NCBI GenBank assembly: GCA_021401465.1
Contig: JADDMT010000045.1
Coordinates: forward strand, 62,001 to 126,000
Reading direction: 5' to 3'
Length of the DNA: 64,000 nt
Origin: Teratosphaeria epicoccoides
Lineage: Eukaryota > Ascomycota > Dothideomycetes > Mycosphaerellales > Teratosphaeriaceae
Shown: piece by piece, positions 1 to 11,388 of the stretch
Position numbering within the stretch: position 1 is the stretch's first letter
Layout of the letters: every line of letters begins with the position of its first letter
The notes under the pieces: generated by a model
The model's input: only the letters and a program-made list of their open reading frames with translations
Databases searched by the model: none
Told to the model about the DNA's origin: nothing
Made by a program: the position numbers and the translations under genes

Positions 1-67
1 CGTGGTGTGGGTTTGGCACAGCAATGACAACCGCCGCAAAGGCAGCTGCAACGACAGCAGAACGCAT
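1..67 (-). CDS. Secreted protein, N-terminal signal peptide only (partial at left edge)
   Basis: The first 22 codons read MRSAVVAAAFAAVVIAVPNP and two histidines, starting from an ATG at 67-65 on the minus strand. This is a typical fungal signal peptide: one basic residue, a hydrophobic Ala/Val core and a likely cleavage site near the Ala-Val-Pro. The rest of the gene lies outside the window, so the mature protein cannot be named. The long gene-free stretch to its right would contain its promoter. Confidence 0.5.
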   Translation of the reverse strand, partial: MRSAVVAAAFAAVVIAVPNPHH

Positions 68-2386
68 TTTGGTGAAATCCGTTAATGCAAGTTGTAGAGC
101 TCGTCGAAAGAATGGCAACTTTGGATCACAGATCCTCTGCTGGGTCTGATAGATGCTGCTGAGTCTGGCAGATGCTACAACGCTGTCAGCGAGTGCGAAT
201 TGGACGGACTGCCAGCAGTTTTTCAGAGTCCAGCCTTGTCAATGACAAAGCAGGCGATAATCGCCGAGGAAATAGACTGATATGCTCGTAGACAAAGGCG
301 GTCTTTGATGCAATTCTCCAACGTGCATGGCAGAGGCAAACTTACCTGCAAGTGGTGGACCTCACGGAGGACTTGCAGTCAGTGACTGTGCCGCCACGAA
401 GAGCGCCTGTGATGATGGGTAATGAGTGTAGGTGCCGCAAGCAGCATGAATGAGTGACTGTGGTGGTTGCGAGGTAGGTAGGCGTTCAGGTGTCACGAGA
501 AGGCCTCAATGCAGGGAGTCCGGAGGTTAGGAGTGTCTTGTAGTTGCAAAAGTAGCTGCAGGTCCACTCAGATCTGTAGCGTGTCTATCGCTGTTTGAGA
601 TGCAGGAACCCCGTGGCTAGCGCCTTCCTTAATGTTTGGCAGCGACAGTCGCTCGGAAACCGCGTTGCTGATTGGCGGAGGTGACTTCCGGATTGGCGAT
701 GTCGAGGCGACAACAAAGCACATGTGTCAGATACATATGTGACCTCAGACGTCGAAATCGTTATTCTAGTACTGCATTGAGAAACGGCTTGCATCAATGG
801 CGCTCTCAGCGAGAAGGGAGGAGCTGTTATGTCCATGATGAGATGTCCCTTGCCTTACGTCGTTGCATTGCCCGTCCAGCCAACCGCCAGACACCCGATC
901 CGAAAGGCACGAGTGTTCCCGCTCTCAGTCCTCCGGATTGCATGATCGATCATAGCCCCGCGACAATAATGAAGTAATTGATGAAATGAATAGTATTCGC
1001 AAGGTACGAGAGAGTGATTGGCTCCTGAGCCCAGATCTGCGGTGGTGTCTCGGCTCCCTGGCTGGCGATCAGGAGGCCGAAAGCTTGGTGTCCGCGTGGA
1101 CATTGCATCTTCACGGCGCTCACGAGTTTCAACCCACGTCTCCTGCTGACAGCATGCGCGAAACAGCGCCTCATCCGAGTGGATGCCGGCCTTCGTGGCC
1201 GGGCCTAACGACATTTCTGATTGCACACATGTGAAAAATGGATCACAGCGCCTGCCAAGTCACAAGCAAGCATTGTGTGCGCAGTGCGTTTCCATATCTA
1301 CTCGTTCCAGACCTCCCGGGAAAACGGAGGCGGAGAAACCATGGGAACATGATAGCCACTGTGTCAAGCGCTGCAGCGACTGCTGCGCCATACCGCGTAC
1401 ACCAGGATCACCTTCGCTGCGAGCTCCCTTAGGCTCGTATATAATAAAGCCGAGCGTGACTACGCGCTGCGCCAGATGGTTGGCTCGACCATAGCGCTGT
1501 GACGAAACATGAAACGCTGACAAGAACATAGGCGTCTTGGGAGCAATTGCGTTTGATCAAGCACAATAACATGGCAACAAGACGTCAAATTTGGACTGCA
1601 CTGAGTCAAATATCCGCCTCTGTAAGAAACAGCTGCATCACAGTCTCTGAGACGAGTGCAATACCGCAAGCTATTTTTAACATGATACTGTGCCTTCGCA
1701 CGCAATCAATACACCGTCAGGCGATGAAAGCATATTTTATTTCAAAAACGCAGCAAATATGCTATTCAGGTAGATATTGAGGTCGTGCATGTGGCCCTTC
1801 AACAAGATGGAGCTTTTCGTAGTACAGAATCTAGTTTCAGCTACTGGTACGCGTCGCAAGCACGTTCTTTCGTGGCCACTTTGCATTTGCACAGCCTCTC
1901 CTGGTGCAGCCTGTGCAATTGCGCCATGCACACGCACGCGCCCTACCAGACTCACACGGCACAAGTCTCTTGCTTCGAGCTCATCGCTCAGTCCTGCTGC
2001 GCATAAAGCGCTCTACGCAGACGTTTGCTTGTTGACACGCTTGACTGCTTGTCGCCAGCGGAACCACATTGATCGGTCCGATACAGGGTTGTTTGGCAGA
2101 GGGCACACCCCGGCGACGCGTACAATGCCAGCAAACTGCAGTGGTCGGCGACCTGGAATTTTAAGCATTTCTGCTCGGCACAGGTGAAGATACTGACGAC
2201 TTTCTGCCTCGGTCCCTTCCTCAATCCTCGTATCCGAGTCGCACCAAAAGATATTGCCTTACCCATCAAATGACCTAGTCTGTTGGTGGTGGCTACCAAT
2301 GCTCTGGCCTCCATTTGCAAATTATTATTCCCGCGATGCAGCGTCCGGTGAGAAACGGTCCTGTCTCAATGACAGACATCAATCTC
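68..2386. other. Gene-poor stretch, no gene recognised
   Basis: No reading frame on either strand shows a domain, a signal peptide or a plausible spliced gene. A TATA-like AT-rich motif lies near 1437-1449 but no convincing coding sequence follows it on either strand. The left end should be the promoter of the secreted protein that starts at 67. The right end leads into the MFS transporter relic. Confidence 0.4.
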
Positions 2387-3266
2387 GGAGAGTCGTTCGC
2401 AAGATGGACCTGCGTACACTTCCATCATGCGCATGGATCTACCTCGTAAACTATCTGGTAATCAATTCAAATTCTTTGATTATCTGACGGTGGCAATATC
2501 GGCAACAGCAAGGGAATAGTGAGACTGGTGACGACATGCTCCAGCAGACTGTAATGGTGAGCAACGACTAAGCAGTCACAGTCTCACTGTTATCCATTCC
2601 CTACGCATTGTTCGAGATGCCAAGCAATTGGATCATCACGCGATACGTACGCCCACCTCGATGGCTGGCTACGCTGCTGTGCTGCTGAGGCTTTTTCACC
2701 ATGGGTTTCTCTAGGGTCAAGACGCATCCGCAGGTTTTGATATTGCGTATCCTCGTAGGAGTGCTCGAAGGTACGTACAGGCAGCCCCAAATTAGTCCAT
2801 CCAGATGATGGATGGTGGCAAAGCGACGCATCTGAATTCTTTCCTGCGATCGTCTACCTTATAACATCTTGATACCTAATGAGAATGATCCACACGCATC
2901 GCGTTCGTTGTCGCATCCGCAACTGCCACGAGCGCCTTTGGTGGCTGTATAGGCTATGGCGTAGGCCATGTGAATGGCGACTCTGGACTACAAGGCTTCC
3001 GCTGGCACTTCATCAAGGTCTTGTTATCGTTGGGTGTGTATTGCTCGTGATATCCTTCCTGCCAGACCACCCAACCCGGGCTATTCCTCAGCGACGACGA
3101 CAAGAAATTTCTGGAGGACAGGATCAGGGTCAACCGCGGCCGGTTGGCCGATGCACATTCCGCCAGGAAGCGGATACTGGAGACAGCCTCCAGTCCACGA
3201 ATGGTGGCGCACTATATAATATCGACTGTGTTCCTCTGTGGTGTGCAAACGGCAGTTTTGAAATAA
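2387..3266 (+). pseudogene. MFS transporter relic, allantoate/nicotinate-permease (Dal5/Tna1) type
   Basis: Fragments in all three plus frames follow the order of a Dal5-type anion:cation symporter. First is a helix-1 start (VRKMDLRTLPSCAWIYLVNYL, minus one residue, near 2400-2457), then NIGNSK near 2490, SIPYALFEMPSNWIITRY near 2596-2650, a helix ending in GVLEG near 2770, FFPAIVYLIT near 2840, IAFVVASAT then FGGCIGYGVGHVNGDSGLQG near 2900-3000, and FLSDDDKKFLEDRIRVNRG followed by LADAHSARK near 3090-3180. Stops interrupt the frames (TGA at 2686-2688 and 2870-2872, both where family members usually have Trp), the reading frame shifts several times, and two former introns keep donors but lack a good acceptor. 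The C-terminal half is missing after 3266. The family assignment rests on remembered motifs. Confidence 0.75.
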
Positions 3267-3567
3267 GTGCAATCAGAAAGAAAGAATCTCCGCAATCTCG
3301 CACACGCAGCTGAGCCTCACGATTGGGTTGTTCTTTACCTCTACCACGGTGCTACACTCGCATGGCAGGGTCCACTACTGCATGCGGTCGCCACGCCGTG
3401 CAGCGTACACTGTGAAAGTGATTTGGCGACTTGTGCGATAGGGCTTTCAAAGACGCGACAAACGGCTGTCGTTCTTTGCCATTATCATGCCATAACAGCA
3501 GTTGACCTAGAACAGAAACAAGACACTCGGTTTTCCTACGAAACACCTTGTTCACCGTCCGCCGACC

Positions 3568-4038
3568 ATGGCTGCGAACAACATCTCTTTCTCCCCGCGC
3601 ATGTCAACGGAGACAGACAGACGACATCTGCTCGCCGAAAGCATTGCTCCCTCCGAATCAGCATCATTGGTCGATGGCGATCGCACACCTAGAGCGCATT
3701 CCCTCGCAGCCTCAGAGCGGACCGAGCGCCCTGTAACACCAGCTGGGCAGCAGTTCGATCGCCGTGGCATTTTTGCAGATCCCACCGCAAGGCCTCTGCC
3801 ATACAGAGGCTTTCCAAGCGAGGCGCACTATCTGGCTGCGCTGCAGGCATGGGCAGACAACAAGAAATACCTTCAGCCCACCGAGACCACATTGCACGGC
3901 TTTTACGGCGAGAGGACAATGGAAGAGTACAATCGAGGTAAACAGCCCGTCGAAGGTCTTGGTCTGCGCAAGAGATGGAAAGCGCACAAGCAGGCCAAGG
4001 AGGCCATGAAGGATGGACGACGGAACACCGTGGTCTAG
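3568..4038 (+). CDS. Small conserved ascomycete protein of unknown function
   Basis: A single-exon gene of 156 codons with an excellent start context (ACCATGG). The N-terminal 60 residues are Ser/Thr/Arg-rich and probably disordered. The central part (about residues 68-115) contains the blocks GIFADPTARPLPYRGFPSEA and YLAALQAWADNKKYL followed by a GFYGERT motif, which I recall from a widespread, uncharacterised Pezizomycotina family. The C-terminus is basic (RKRWKAHKQAKEAMKDGRR). There is no signal peptide or membrane segment. It lies between two pseudogenes and shows no lesion itself. The function is unknown. Confidence 0.65.
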   Translation: MAANNISFSPRMSTETDRRHLLAESIAPSESASLVDGDRTPRAHSLAASERTERPVTPAGQQFDRRGIFADPTARPLPYRGFPSEAHYLAALQAWADNKKYLQPTETTLHGFYGERTMEEYNRGKQPVEGLGLRKRWKAHKQAKEAMKDGRRNTVV

Positions 4039-4268
4039 CATGGCCACGGTGGCAAAAGCCCGCAAGTGTTGACCTCGGTGTCGAAGGCGCAGAAGAGTCT
4101 CTTGGCCGTCTTGCATCGGCCAAAGAAGCGTAGCTCGAGATTTTGGTCAACCAGCTCTGAGCGAGACCGCAAGAGAATGTGTGTGGCTTGAGCTTGTAGA
4201 CTACAGCCACATGTTGCGGCGCTATTCGTGAATGACGGCATATATACAATTGTACGGCCCCACCATAC

Positions 4269-6250
4269 TTACTGCTGTCGTATCGCCCGTATCAAGATTA
4301 TAGTCAACATACTCCATAAAGTCACTGCGGCGTCAGGATAGCGCAGGACTCCGGCACTCGTACTTGGAGGCGACGTGCTCCGCGGTGGCGACGACGTCGA
4401 GCTCACTTGAGACGTAGAAGCCTCGGTCATGACTGTTGGTAACGAGCGAGTCACCAGAGCCGCATTGCTCGCCAGCGCAACTGTTTGGGTCCCACCATCG
4501 GCGAAGTCGCTGCCCTTGACGCTTATATCTACGCCGTCGATGGTGGTTCCGCCGCCAACGAAAACTGTTAAGTACCCGATCAGCTATGCTGCGCTCGTAC
4601 TTGCTGACGGAGAAGCAGCTTTGGCCTGGCCGTTGCCTTCAGGTGTCGCCGCGCCGGCGGCGGAGTCACTGATGGTTGTCTTTGTGCCAGAGCTGATCGT
4701 CGCACCTCCGCTAATCGCCGCTTCACCAGAGTCACTGCCCGCTGTGAGTGGGACCATTCGATCTTAACTGGACTCATGCATTACAGGCACAGCAGTCGTG
4801 CTCGCTCCAATCATTCGGTCGGAGCTCCCAGCAGCCTGGGTAGTCTGTCCATGTACGACGGCATTGGTGACGCTCGTTGCTATTGGAATACCATGGGCCA
4901 CGGTGCCGCTGTCGCGGGCTCTTGAGATGGCGAGTATTTGGCCTTCGACAACAGATGTGGTAGCCACACGCGATGCCTCCGGGAGAGCTGGCCCAGTATC
5001 TACGCTTCCTGATGCTGCCGTCGTTGGGTCCACAGTCACGCTGGCACCAGTGCTGCTGACAGCTATGTCTATAGCTTCAGCAAGCGTTAAATTCAAAGTT
5101 GTGGCTTCACTTAGCTCCGGATCAACAGTGGCGAGGTCGTCCTGTGAGCTCGGCCCTTGAGCAGGATCGTCAATCACGCTTTTGCCTGATGCCACGGCTT
5201 GAGCATCACCGGTGGAGTCGGCCTGGGATGCGCGCTTGGGCGCGGCTGCGGCAGACTTGCCGCAGATCGGGCAGTGCTGAATGGGACCGCGCTATCCTGT
5301 GCCGTGCCTGTCGCAATCGCCTCGGTCTGTGCATTTTTCGGAGCGCCGGGCGAGATCGCGGTCAACGCAGGCAACGCCTGTGAGGTGGGCATAAAGACAC
5401 CGATCTCCGGAGCGGCCGGAGCGAGCGCACCGGGCGGATCACAGAAGCCCTGGAGGTTCAGAATACACGACGCCCATTCGGGATATATGTCCTTGACTTG
5501 CGGTGGTACAGCTAGGACTGGAGCCAATTCAGGGTCACACACGAGTTCGCATGTGGCGACTAGATCTCCGTTGAAGAAGACCTCGGTAGAATCGAACATG
5601 CCATCCCCAAATGCGCGCCATACAGCATGATTTATGGGCATGTTTAATCTGCATTCTCGGGCGCCATTGTAAGCAATTACCGGTATCTTTGGATTGAGAT
5701 CCGCAGAGTCCTTTCTTGTTGACAAGTTTCAGTAGCTGTTCTCCAAGTCGTTGCATTTCTCTTGCGGACTCGCAAAGCTGGTAGCGGTACGGAAATCCGT
5801 GAAGGCGGTATTTCGGACTATCTGGATCATATACAGAGTATATGTAGGAAGACTGCAGAATCAGTATGGCAAGCCCCGACCTCCTGCCCACTTGGCCGCA
5901 TCCATTCGCCGCATAAGGGTCTTTCGTGGATATGTATGCTTCATTGGCGTAGAACGTATGTTCTCCAGACACAACGAACGCTCCTGTGGCCCTTCATCAG
6001 CCTGTAGCCAACACACTCATGGATGGTGCTGCTTACCACTGCCAGGGGCTTCTGTAGTGTCAATGAAGCAGTAATTGCAGGGCTGCCAGTCGTGATCCGT
6101 CGTCGTCTGAGGCATCGTTTGCCCAAGCGGACATACAAGGCCAATATTAGTCAATCGAGTCGAGCATGAATCTCGCGATGCAGTCAACGGCACCGGGGAG
6201 CAAGAGAGCTGAACTATCCCAAGACCCAAACGCGCCACATTCATCGCCAT
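4269..6250 (-). pseudogene. Decayed GPI-type surface protein with Ser/Thr/Ala-rich stalk
   Basis: The minus strand carries a recognisable secreted-protein architecture. A cysteine-containing N-terminal domain includes PYAANGCGQVG, PVIAYNGARECRLNMPINHA and the signature YPEWASCILNLQGFCDPPGA. After it come Ala/Ser/Thr/Val-rich repeats with the TIDGVDISVKGSDF-like motif common in fungal wall proteins, and a C-terminal hydrophobic end (AAVTLWSMLTIILIRAI) suited to GPI attachment. Introns fit at about 6024-6076 (GT-AG) and 4565-4600. The gene is broken: the frame shifts near 5772, a TGA at 5729-5731 stands where the family would have Trp, and the frame shifts again near 5200-5270. A further break around 4730-4770 is likely. 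The signal peptide is unclear, and an upstream exon may exist. Confidence 0.6.
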
Positions 6251-6802
6251 GCTGTCAGCATAATGAAGGAACAAGAACCAGCGCCTATGGGCCAGGAAGA
6301 AGATTGAGACTCGGGACCTTCTTTGCAGACTATGGGTGCCGTTAAGCGCCCGCTGTGCCGCACTCGGGCCTCCGCAGCATCGACAAGCGCGACGCGACTG
6401 CCTTGGGAGTACACCATAGTGGTCTACGAATTTGACATGCCATCGCTACGGAGGAGTAAAGCTCCGCAATGATGTCCGATGTTTCACAAGGGGACTGTGA
6501 GGAAGTTGAATGACGCTCTGGATTTAATCGGATCTTCACTGGCTCCCCCTCATCCCGAGGTCACGGTCGAGGCTCTGAGAAACAGGGTCCGCCGATGTGT
6601 TTCGAACGCGCTGCGTAAAGGGCTGATGTGGCAGGCGGTGACAACAGGGGCGAATTCATGTGGCTGAGTCGGACTTTAGCATGCAATTCCATCTTCCCCT
6701 AGTATGGCTGAGTCGACAAGTCACCATAAAAGTTCTTGCGCCATTGGTTGAGCCCTGGACTGTCAATCATGTCATCGTTCCATTGTGATCTTCCGTCAGT
6801 CA

Positions 6803-8341
6803 TTACAAAACAATGCTGCTGCCATGATGGACGGCTACAAACCTCCTCGCAGCTTGCGCGTCTCCAACGGCTTCCTTCAATGACCTGCAAAACCGAACAC
6901 CGTGCGCCTCACAAGCCCACTCAAGCTGACCCAACGTCTTGAGCACCTCAATGGGATCCGTCACAAACGTGCCCCAATGCATCGCAAGTGCTACCGACGC
7001 ATTGTTCTCAGTCTTCTCTTCGCCATCGGTCATGACTCGAAAGATTCTCACAGCATCCCACGGTGGCATATGATTGTGGGCAGTAACGCCTGGGTTGTGC
7101 CGAGGAATGACGTTCCAGCTGTCAGGTAAGCCTGAAAAGCTGCGCAGATAGTCGTACGTGGCTCCAACAGAAACCGGGAGAATCAGCACATCAGGTCGTC
7201 CAAGCCGACTTGAGATCTCCTTGAACGCAGGACATTCTGGCCATTGCTTGTCTTCGAAGCTGTCGATCTGCGAAGGACTTCCCTTGCGTCTGAAGCCGAA
7301 GCGTCGCTTTGATGCTCGAGCACCGGGATCTGTCGAGTCTAAAGGAGGTGCAGGAGGCCAGCTCGGGGAGTCATGGAACTGATAGCCGGTGTCTCCCGCA
7401 AAGTAGACCCGATTAAGCTTGCCGTTTGACAAGCCATGTTCGATGTACCAGGAAGACCAGAGCGTGGTGTCGGCATCTGCCGGTCCTGATCGTCCGGAGT
7501 TGTGCTGCGCAGGCGTGCAAGTAATCTTCAATGGCAAACAGTCGCCATTGGAAAGCTGTAAGGATGCGGCATCCCACCAGTCGAGCTCGACCACCCTCTC
7601 AGCATCAATGTCACAATCTAGAAACCATTGTCGGTTGCCTAAAGGGACAACGAATCGCATGGTTGTCTTGTGCTGCTTCCACAGCTCAAGCACAGTGTCG
7701 TAGTCAAGGTGATCATAGTGATTGTGGCTAAGCATGAAAATATCGATGTCTGGTAGGTCCTCAATCTTGCAGGGTGGAGGGTATGACCGCACAGGTCCGA
7801 AGTTCTGATTTGGCGAGCATCTCATGGAAAAGATGGGATCGAACAGACAACGGACCGGTCTCTGACCCTCTTGTAGGGGCGACAGCTGCACAAGCATCCC
7901 TGCATGCCCAAGCCACGTCAATTTGACTCTGTCGTTGTCGACATCAAATTTGAAGTCGGGCTGCTCCGAATGCAATAGTTGAGCTGCTTGTTGCTGAGTG
8001 GTCTTGGGAAGGTCATCGCCGTCACTGCCCTTCTCCTCCGCAAGTCTGGCCTTTGCGATCTCAATACAAGGATCCTGATCCTCGCCCCATTCGAACGCCT
8101 TGCACACGTCAAGTGATGATGGCTTGTGCCAGCTGGGCCATGGATTTCGAAAGCTTCTATTACTACCCGTTGCCAGCTCCGACCGTCTTTCCAGACTGCT
8201 TTCGCGGCTGCCCTGGCGGCTTTTGGTGAAGGAGGCAAAGTATGTGGCCCAGCCTCGACTCCGATCTGCATTTGAGACATGATGGGCTGGCGGGTCTGCA
8301 CAGTCGAAGCGATCGACTTTAATACTCAACGGTCCAGCCAT
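6803..8341 (-). CDS. NAPE-hydrolysing phospholipase D-like metallo-beta-lactamase
   Basis: A single-exon protein of 512 residues. The metallo-beta-lactamase fold is shown by TWLGHAGMLVQL (about residue 143), the zinc motif SHNHYDHLD (about 205-213), the FAGDTGY strand (about 312) and MHWGTF (about 456). These are the zinc-ligand positions of N-acyl-phosphatidylethanolamine phospholipase D and its fungal mitochondrial relative Fmp30, which release N-acylethanolamines from membrane lipids. Two insertions are typical of fungal members: a disordered N-terminus of about 100 residues and a basic linker near residue 340. No transmembrane segment or clear presequence is visible. It is divergently paired with the gene starting at 8910. 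Substrate is inferred from family only. Confidence 0.85.
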   Translation of the reverse strand: MAGPLSIKVDRFDCADPPAHHVSNADRSRGWATYFASFTKSRQGSRESSLERRSELATGSNRSFRNPWPSWHKPSSLDVCKAFEWGEDQDPCIEIAKARLAEEKGSDGDDLPKTTQQQAAQLLHSEQPDFKFDVDNDRVKLTWLGHAGMLVQLSPLQEGQRPVRCLFDPIFSMRCSPNQNFGPVRSYPPPCKIEDLPDIDIFMLSHNHYDHLDYDTVLELWKQHKTTMRFVVPLGNRQWFLDCDIDAERVVELDWWDAASLQLSNGDCLPLKITCTPAQHNSGRSGPADADTTLWSSWYIEHGLSNGKLNRVYFAGDTGYQFHDSPSWPPAPPLDSTDPGARASKRRFGFRRKGSPSQIDSFEDKQWPECPAFKEISSRLGRPDVLILPVSVGATYDYLRSFSGLPDSWNVIPRHNPGVTAHNHMPPWDAVRIFRVMTDGEEKTENNASVALAMHWGTFVTDPIEVLKTLGQLEWACEAHGVRFCRSLKEAVGDAQAARRFVAVHHGSSIVL

Positions 8342-8909
8342 TATGGCGCTGCTGTGTGACGTGAGCCAGAATCTCTAGCCGCCGTATACACAGCTGCTTC
8401 GACTACTGCGGCTGAAAGAGTGTTTCAACGGCTGCAACCGCCGCTAAGCGTTTAGTCCTACATGCTCCACTCAGAATCTCAGTGTCAGATACCGCGGGGG
8501 GTATTTGACCGTTCGTTGTGTGAGGCCTGAGCAGGTGTTGTTTGCTGGAGGGCGATGGTTGAGGAGGGATCAACGAGGTCATGCGCTTCTCTTCCCGCCT
8601 GATCCATGGCAAGAACGATCCCCACCTCGCACCTTCCGACTGGTCATGCAGAGAACGAGAAAGCAAAGATACGACCTCCGTATACTGAATGCAGCCGCTG
8701 CCCCGCTGATCGCCAAGCAAGGCCGGTGGCTCAAGCAGGACACATTGCGTCAGAAGGCGCACGACATGTGAAAAAGATTTCGATCGGGCTCCGGATCACG
8801 AGGAGCAATTGGGCCAGGGCCGGTAAGTACATACGCAATGTTCCTTCCTTCCGTCTTCTGTGTCACGTTCGGTCCCAGACGAGCAAGAAGCACCCACACA
8901 CCACAAGTC
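8342..8909. promoter_or_regulatory. Shared divergent promoter region
   Basis: This 568-base interval separates the start codons of the NAPE-PLD-like gene (minus) and the thioredoxin/glucosidase-fold gene (plus), so it must hold both promoters. No recognisable TATA box or coding exon was found in it. Short open frames here lack any domain. Confidence 0.5.
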
Positions 8910-11388
8910 ATGTCCCGGCGACTCGCGCGATCGACGAATTCGTCAAGCCAGCTCGTCCATAGCTTCCGCCATGCACATCCTGCAAACTTTGCGGCCCACC
9001 AGGCGCAGGCACGACCGGTAGCTGTCGAGACGCCGCCGACTGGCTTGGTTGAGAAGAGCAATCCATTCTCGACAATGTCGGCGTCAGGAAGCGATCGGCC
9101 GAGCAGGCACGTCGGCCTCAGCAATCGCTGCGCCGAGAGCAAGAGCCCTTATGTGCGAAGTCATATGGACAACCCGACGGCATGGCAGCTCTGGACGCCA
9201 GAGACGCTGCAGTTGGCCAAAGCGACAAACCGGTTGCTGTTCGTGAGCATTGGGTATTCGGCATGTGTGAGTACATCCACCCACACATCTCGTTTCCTCA
9301 CCGTCGCTGACAATCATCTTCGTCCTACAGCATTGGTGTCATGTCATGGCGCATGAATCCTTCGACGACCCGCGAATAGCACAATTGCTCAACGAGAACT
9401 TCATCCCCGTCAAAATCGACAGAGAAGAACGCCCAGATATTGACAGACAGTACATGGACTTTCTGCAAGCCACATCAGGCGGGGGCGGATGGCCCCTCAA
9501 TGTGTTTGTGACGCCGGACTTGGAACCGGTGTTCGGTGGGACGTATTGGCCTGGTCCACGGAGCGAGAGGGCGCAGCATGGTGGAGCGAACTTTGAGCAG
9601 ATCCTGTCCAAGGTCACAGAGATGTGGAAGACGCAGGAGAGCAGGATCCGAGATTCAGGAAAGCAGGTCACTGCTCAATTACGAGATTTTGCGCAAGAAG
9701 GCACGCTGGCGGAGAACGAGGGCGGTGGAGAAGACGCGCTGGAGCTGGATGTTTTGGAAGATGCATACGAACATTACAAGAAACGATTCGACGGCAAATT
9801 TGGCGGCTTTGGTGGTGCGCCCAAATTCCCAACACCGGTGCATGTGAGATCGTTGCTGAGATTTGGTCAACATCCGACAATTGTACGAGACATCATAGGA
9901 GAGAAGGAGATCGCGCATGCCAGGCACATGGCGCTCAAGACGCTGGAGTGCATGGCAAAGGGCGGCATCAAGGACCAGATCGGCCACGGCTTCGCCAGGT
10001 ATTCTGTCACCAGAGACTGGAGCTTGCCGCATTTTGAGAAGATGCTTTACGATAATGCTCAGCTCCTGCCACTCTATCTGGATGCCTACCTAGTGACGAA
10101 GTCGACCTTATTCCTGGAGACGGTGCATGACATCGCAACATATCTCACGACTGAGCCGATGCAGTCCACGTTGGGTGGCATCAATGCTTCTGAGGACGCC
10201 GACTCGGCGCCGACAGCAAAAGACCCGCACAAGATGGAGGGCGCATTCTATGTCTGGTCCTATGACGAGCTGAAAGAAGTCCTTTCACCTGAGCAGCTCG
10301 ACGTCTGCGCCAAGTACTGGGGCGCAAAGCCCGGAGGCAATGTGGACCCTCGTTTCGATCATCAAGGCGAGCTCGTTGGCAAGAATACTTTGTGTGTGCA
10401 GTATGACCTGCCAGATCTGGCCAAAGAGATTGGCAAGCCTAAGGAAGAGGTCAGACGCATCCTTCAGGCCGGGCGGCAGGCGTTGCTATCATATCGAGAT
10501 GCGAAACGCCCTCGACCAGCACTCGACGACAAGATTGTCACTGCCTGGAATGGTCTGGCGATCGGTGGTCTGGCGCGCACAGCTACCGTACTGTCTGCTT
10601 CTGATCCAGAAACTTCGGAACGATACTTGTCCGGCGCACTGAAAGCTGTCAAGTGCATTAGAACAAACCTCTACGACGCTTCAACCCGTACGCTAAGACG
10701 TGTCTACCGAGAAGGTCCGGGCGAAACAAAGGGTTTCGCGGACGACTACGCCTTCCTAATCTCTGGTCTGATAGACCTATATGATTCTACTTTCAACTCA
10801 TCATACCTGCAATTTGCCGATGAGCTACAACAAACACAGATCAAATTGTTCGGCGACGAAAAGAACGGAGGTTTCTTCAGCACGCCTGCGGATCAGCCTG
10901 ACATCCTAGTCCGTACCAAAGATGGCATGGATAATGCCGAACCATCTACGAACGGTGTCAGCGCGCAGAACCTCTTCCGTCTTGGCAGCTTGTTGAATGA
11001 TGCGAACTACGAGAAAGCGGCGAAGCGGACGGTCGGAGCGTTTGAGACAGAGATTGGACAGCATCCTGGCCTATTTACGGGACTGATGTCGTCAATCGTG
11101 GCGTCGAAGCTGGGCATGAAGGGTCTCATGATTGCGGGCAGGGGCGATACGGCAGATTCTGCGTTGAGGAAGGTAAGAGAGACAGTCAGACCCAACCTAA
11201 CCGTGCTGCGAGTAGGCGCCGGCCTGCAAGACGACTGGTTGAAGGGTCGGAATGAGCTCTTGAAGGGTCTGGATGGGAAGAATGAGATGGTGCAGCTTTG
11301 CGAGGGTCAGAGCTGTAGGCTACTTGAGAGTAAGGATATCGATAGGCTTTTCGCAGATGACGGCGAAGCGTGGTTATCTGCAGGTTGA
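8910..11388 (+). CDS. Spermatogenesis-associated protein 20/YyaL-type thioredoxin-like protein (DUF255)
   Basis: Two exons, 8910-9266 and 9331-11388, joined by a 64-nt intron, give 805 residues. The splice restores the family hallmark SIGYSACHWCHVMAHESF, whose CHWC dithiol is part of the thioredoxin-like domain. GGGGWPLNVFVTPDLEPVFG then GTYWP and later DNAQLLPLYLDAY follow, leading into an (alpha/alpha)6-barrel like N-acylglucosamine epimerases. The N-terminus is rich in Arg, Ser and His and poor in acidic residues, which suggests mitochondrial import. An internal Met at 9075 is an alternative start. Members of this family are poorly characterised; redox or sugar-binding roles have been suggested. 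Confidence 0.9.

Noticed and set aside
2387..6250. Repeat-induced point mutation (RIP) as the cause of the pseudogenes
   Set aside because: The visible nonsense changes are mainly Trp TGG to TGA, which is not the canonical CpA to TpA change, and frameshifts are common; RIP indices would be needed to claim it.
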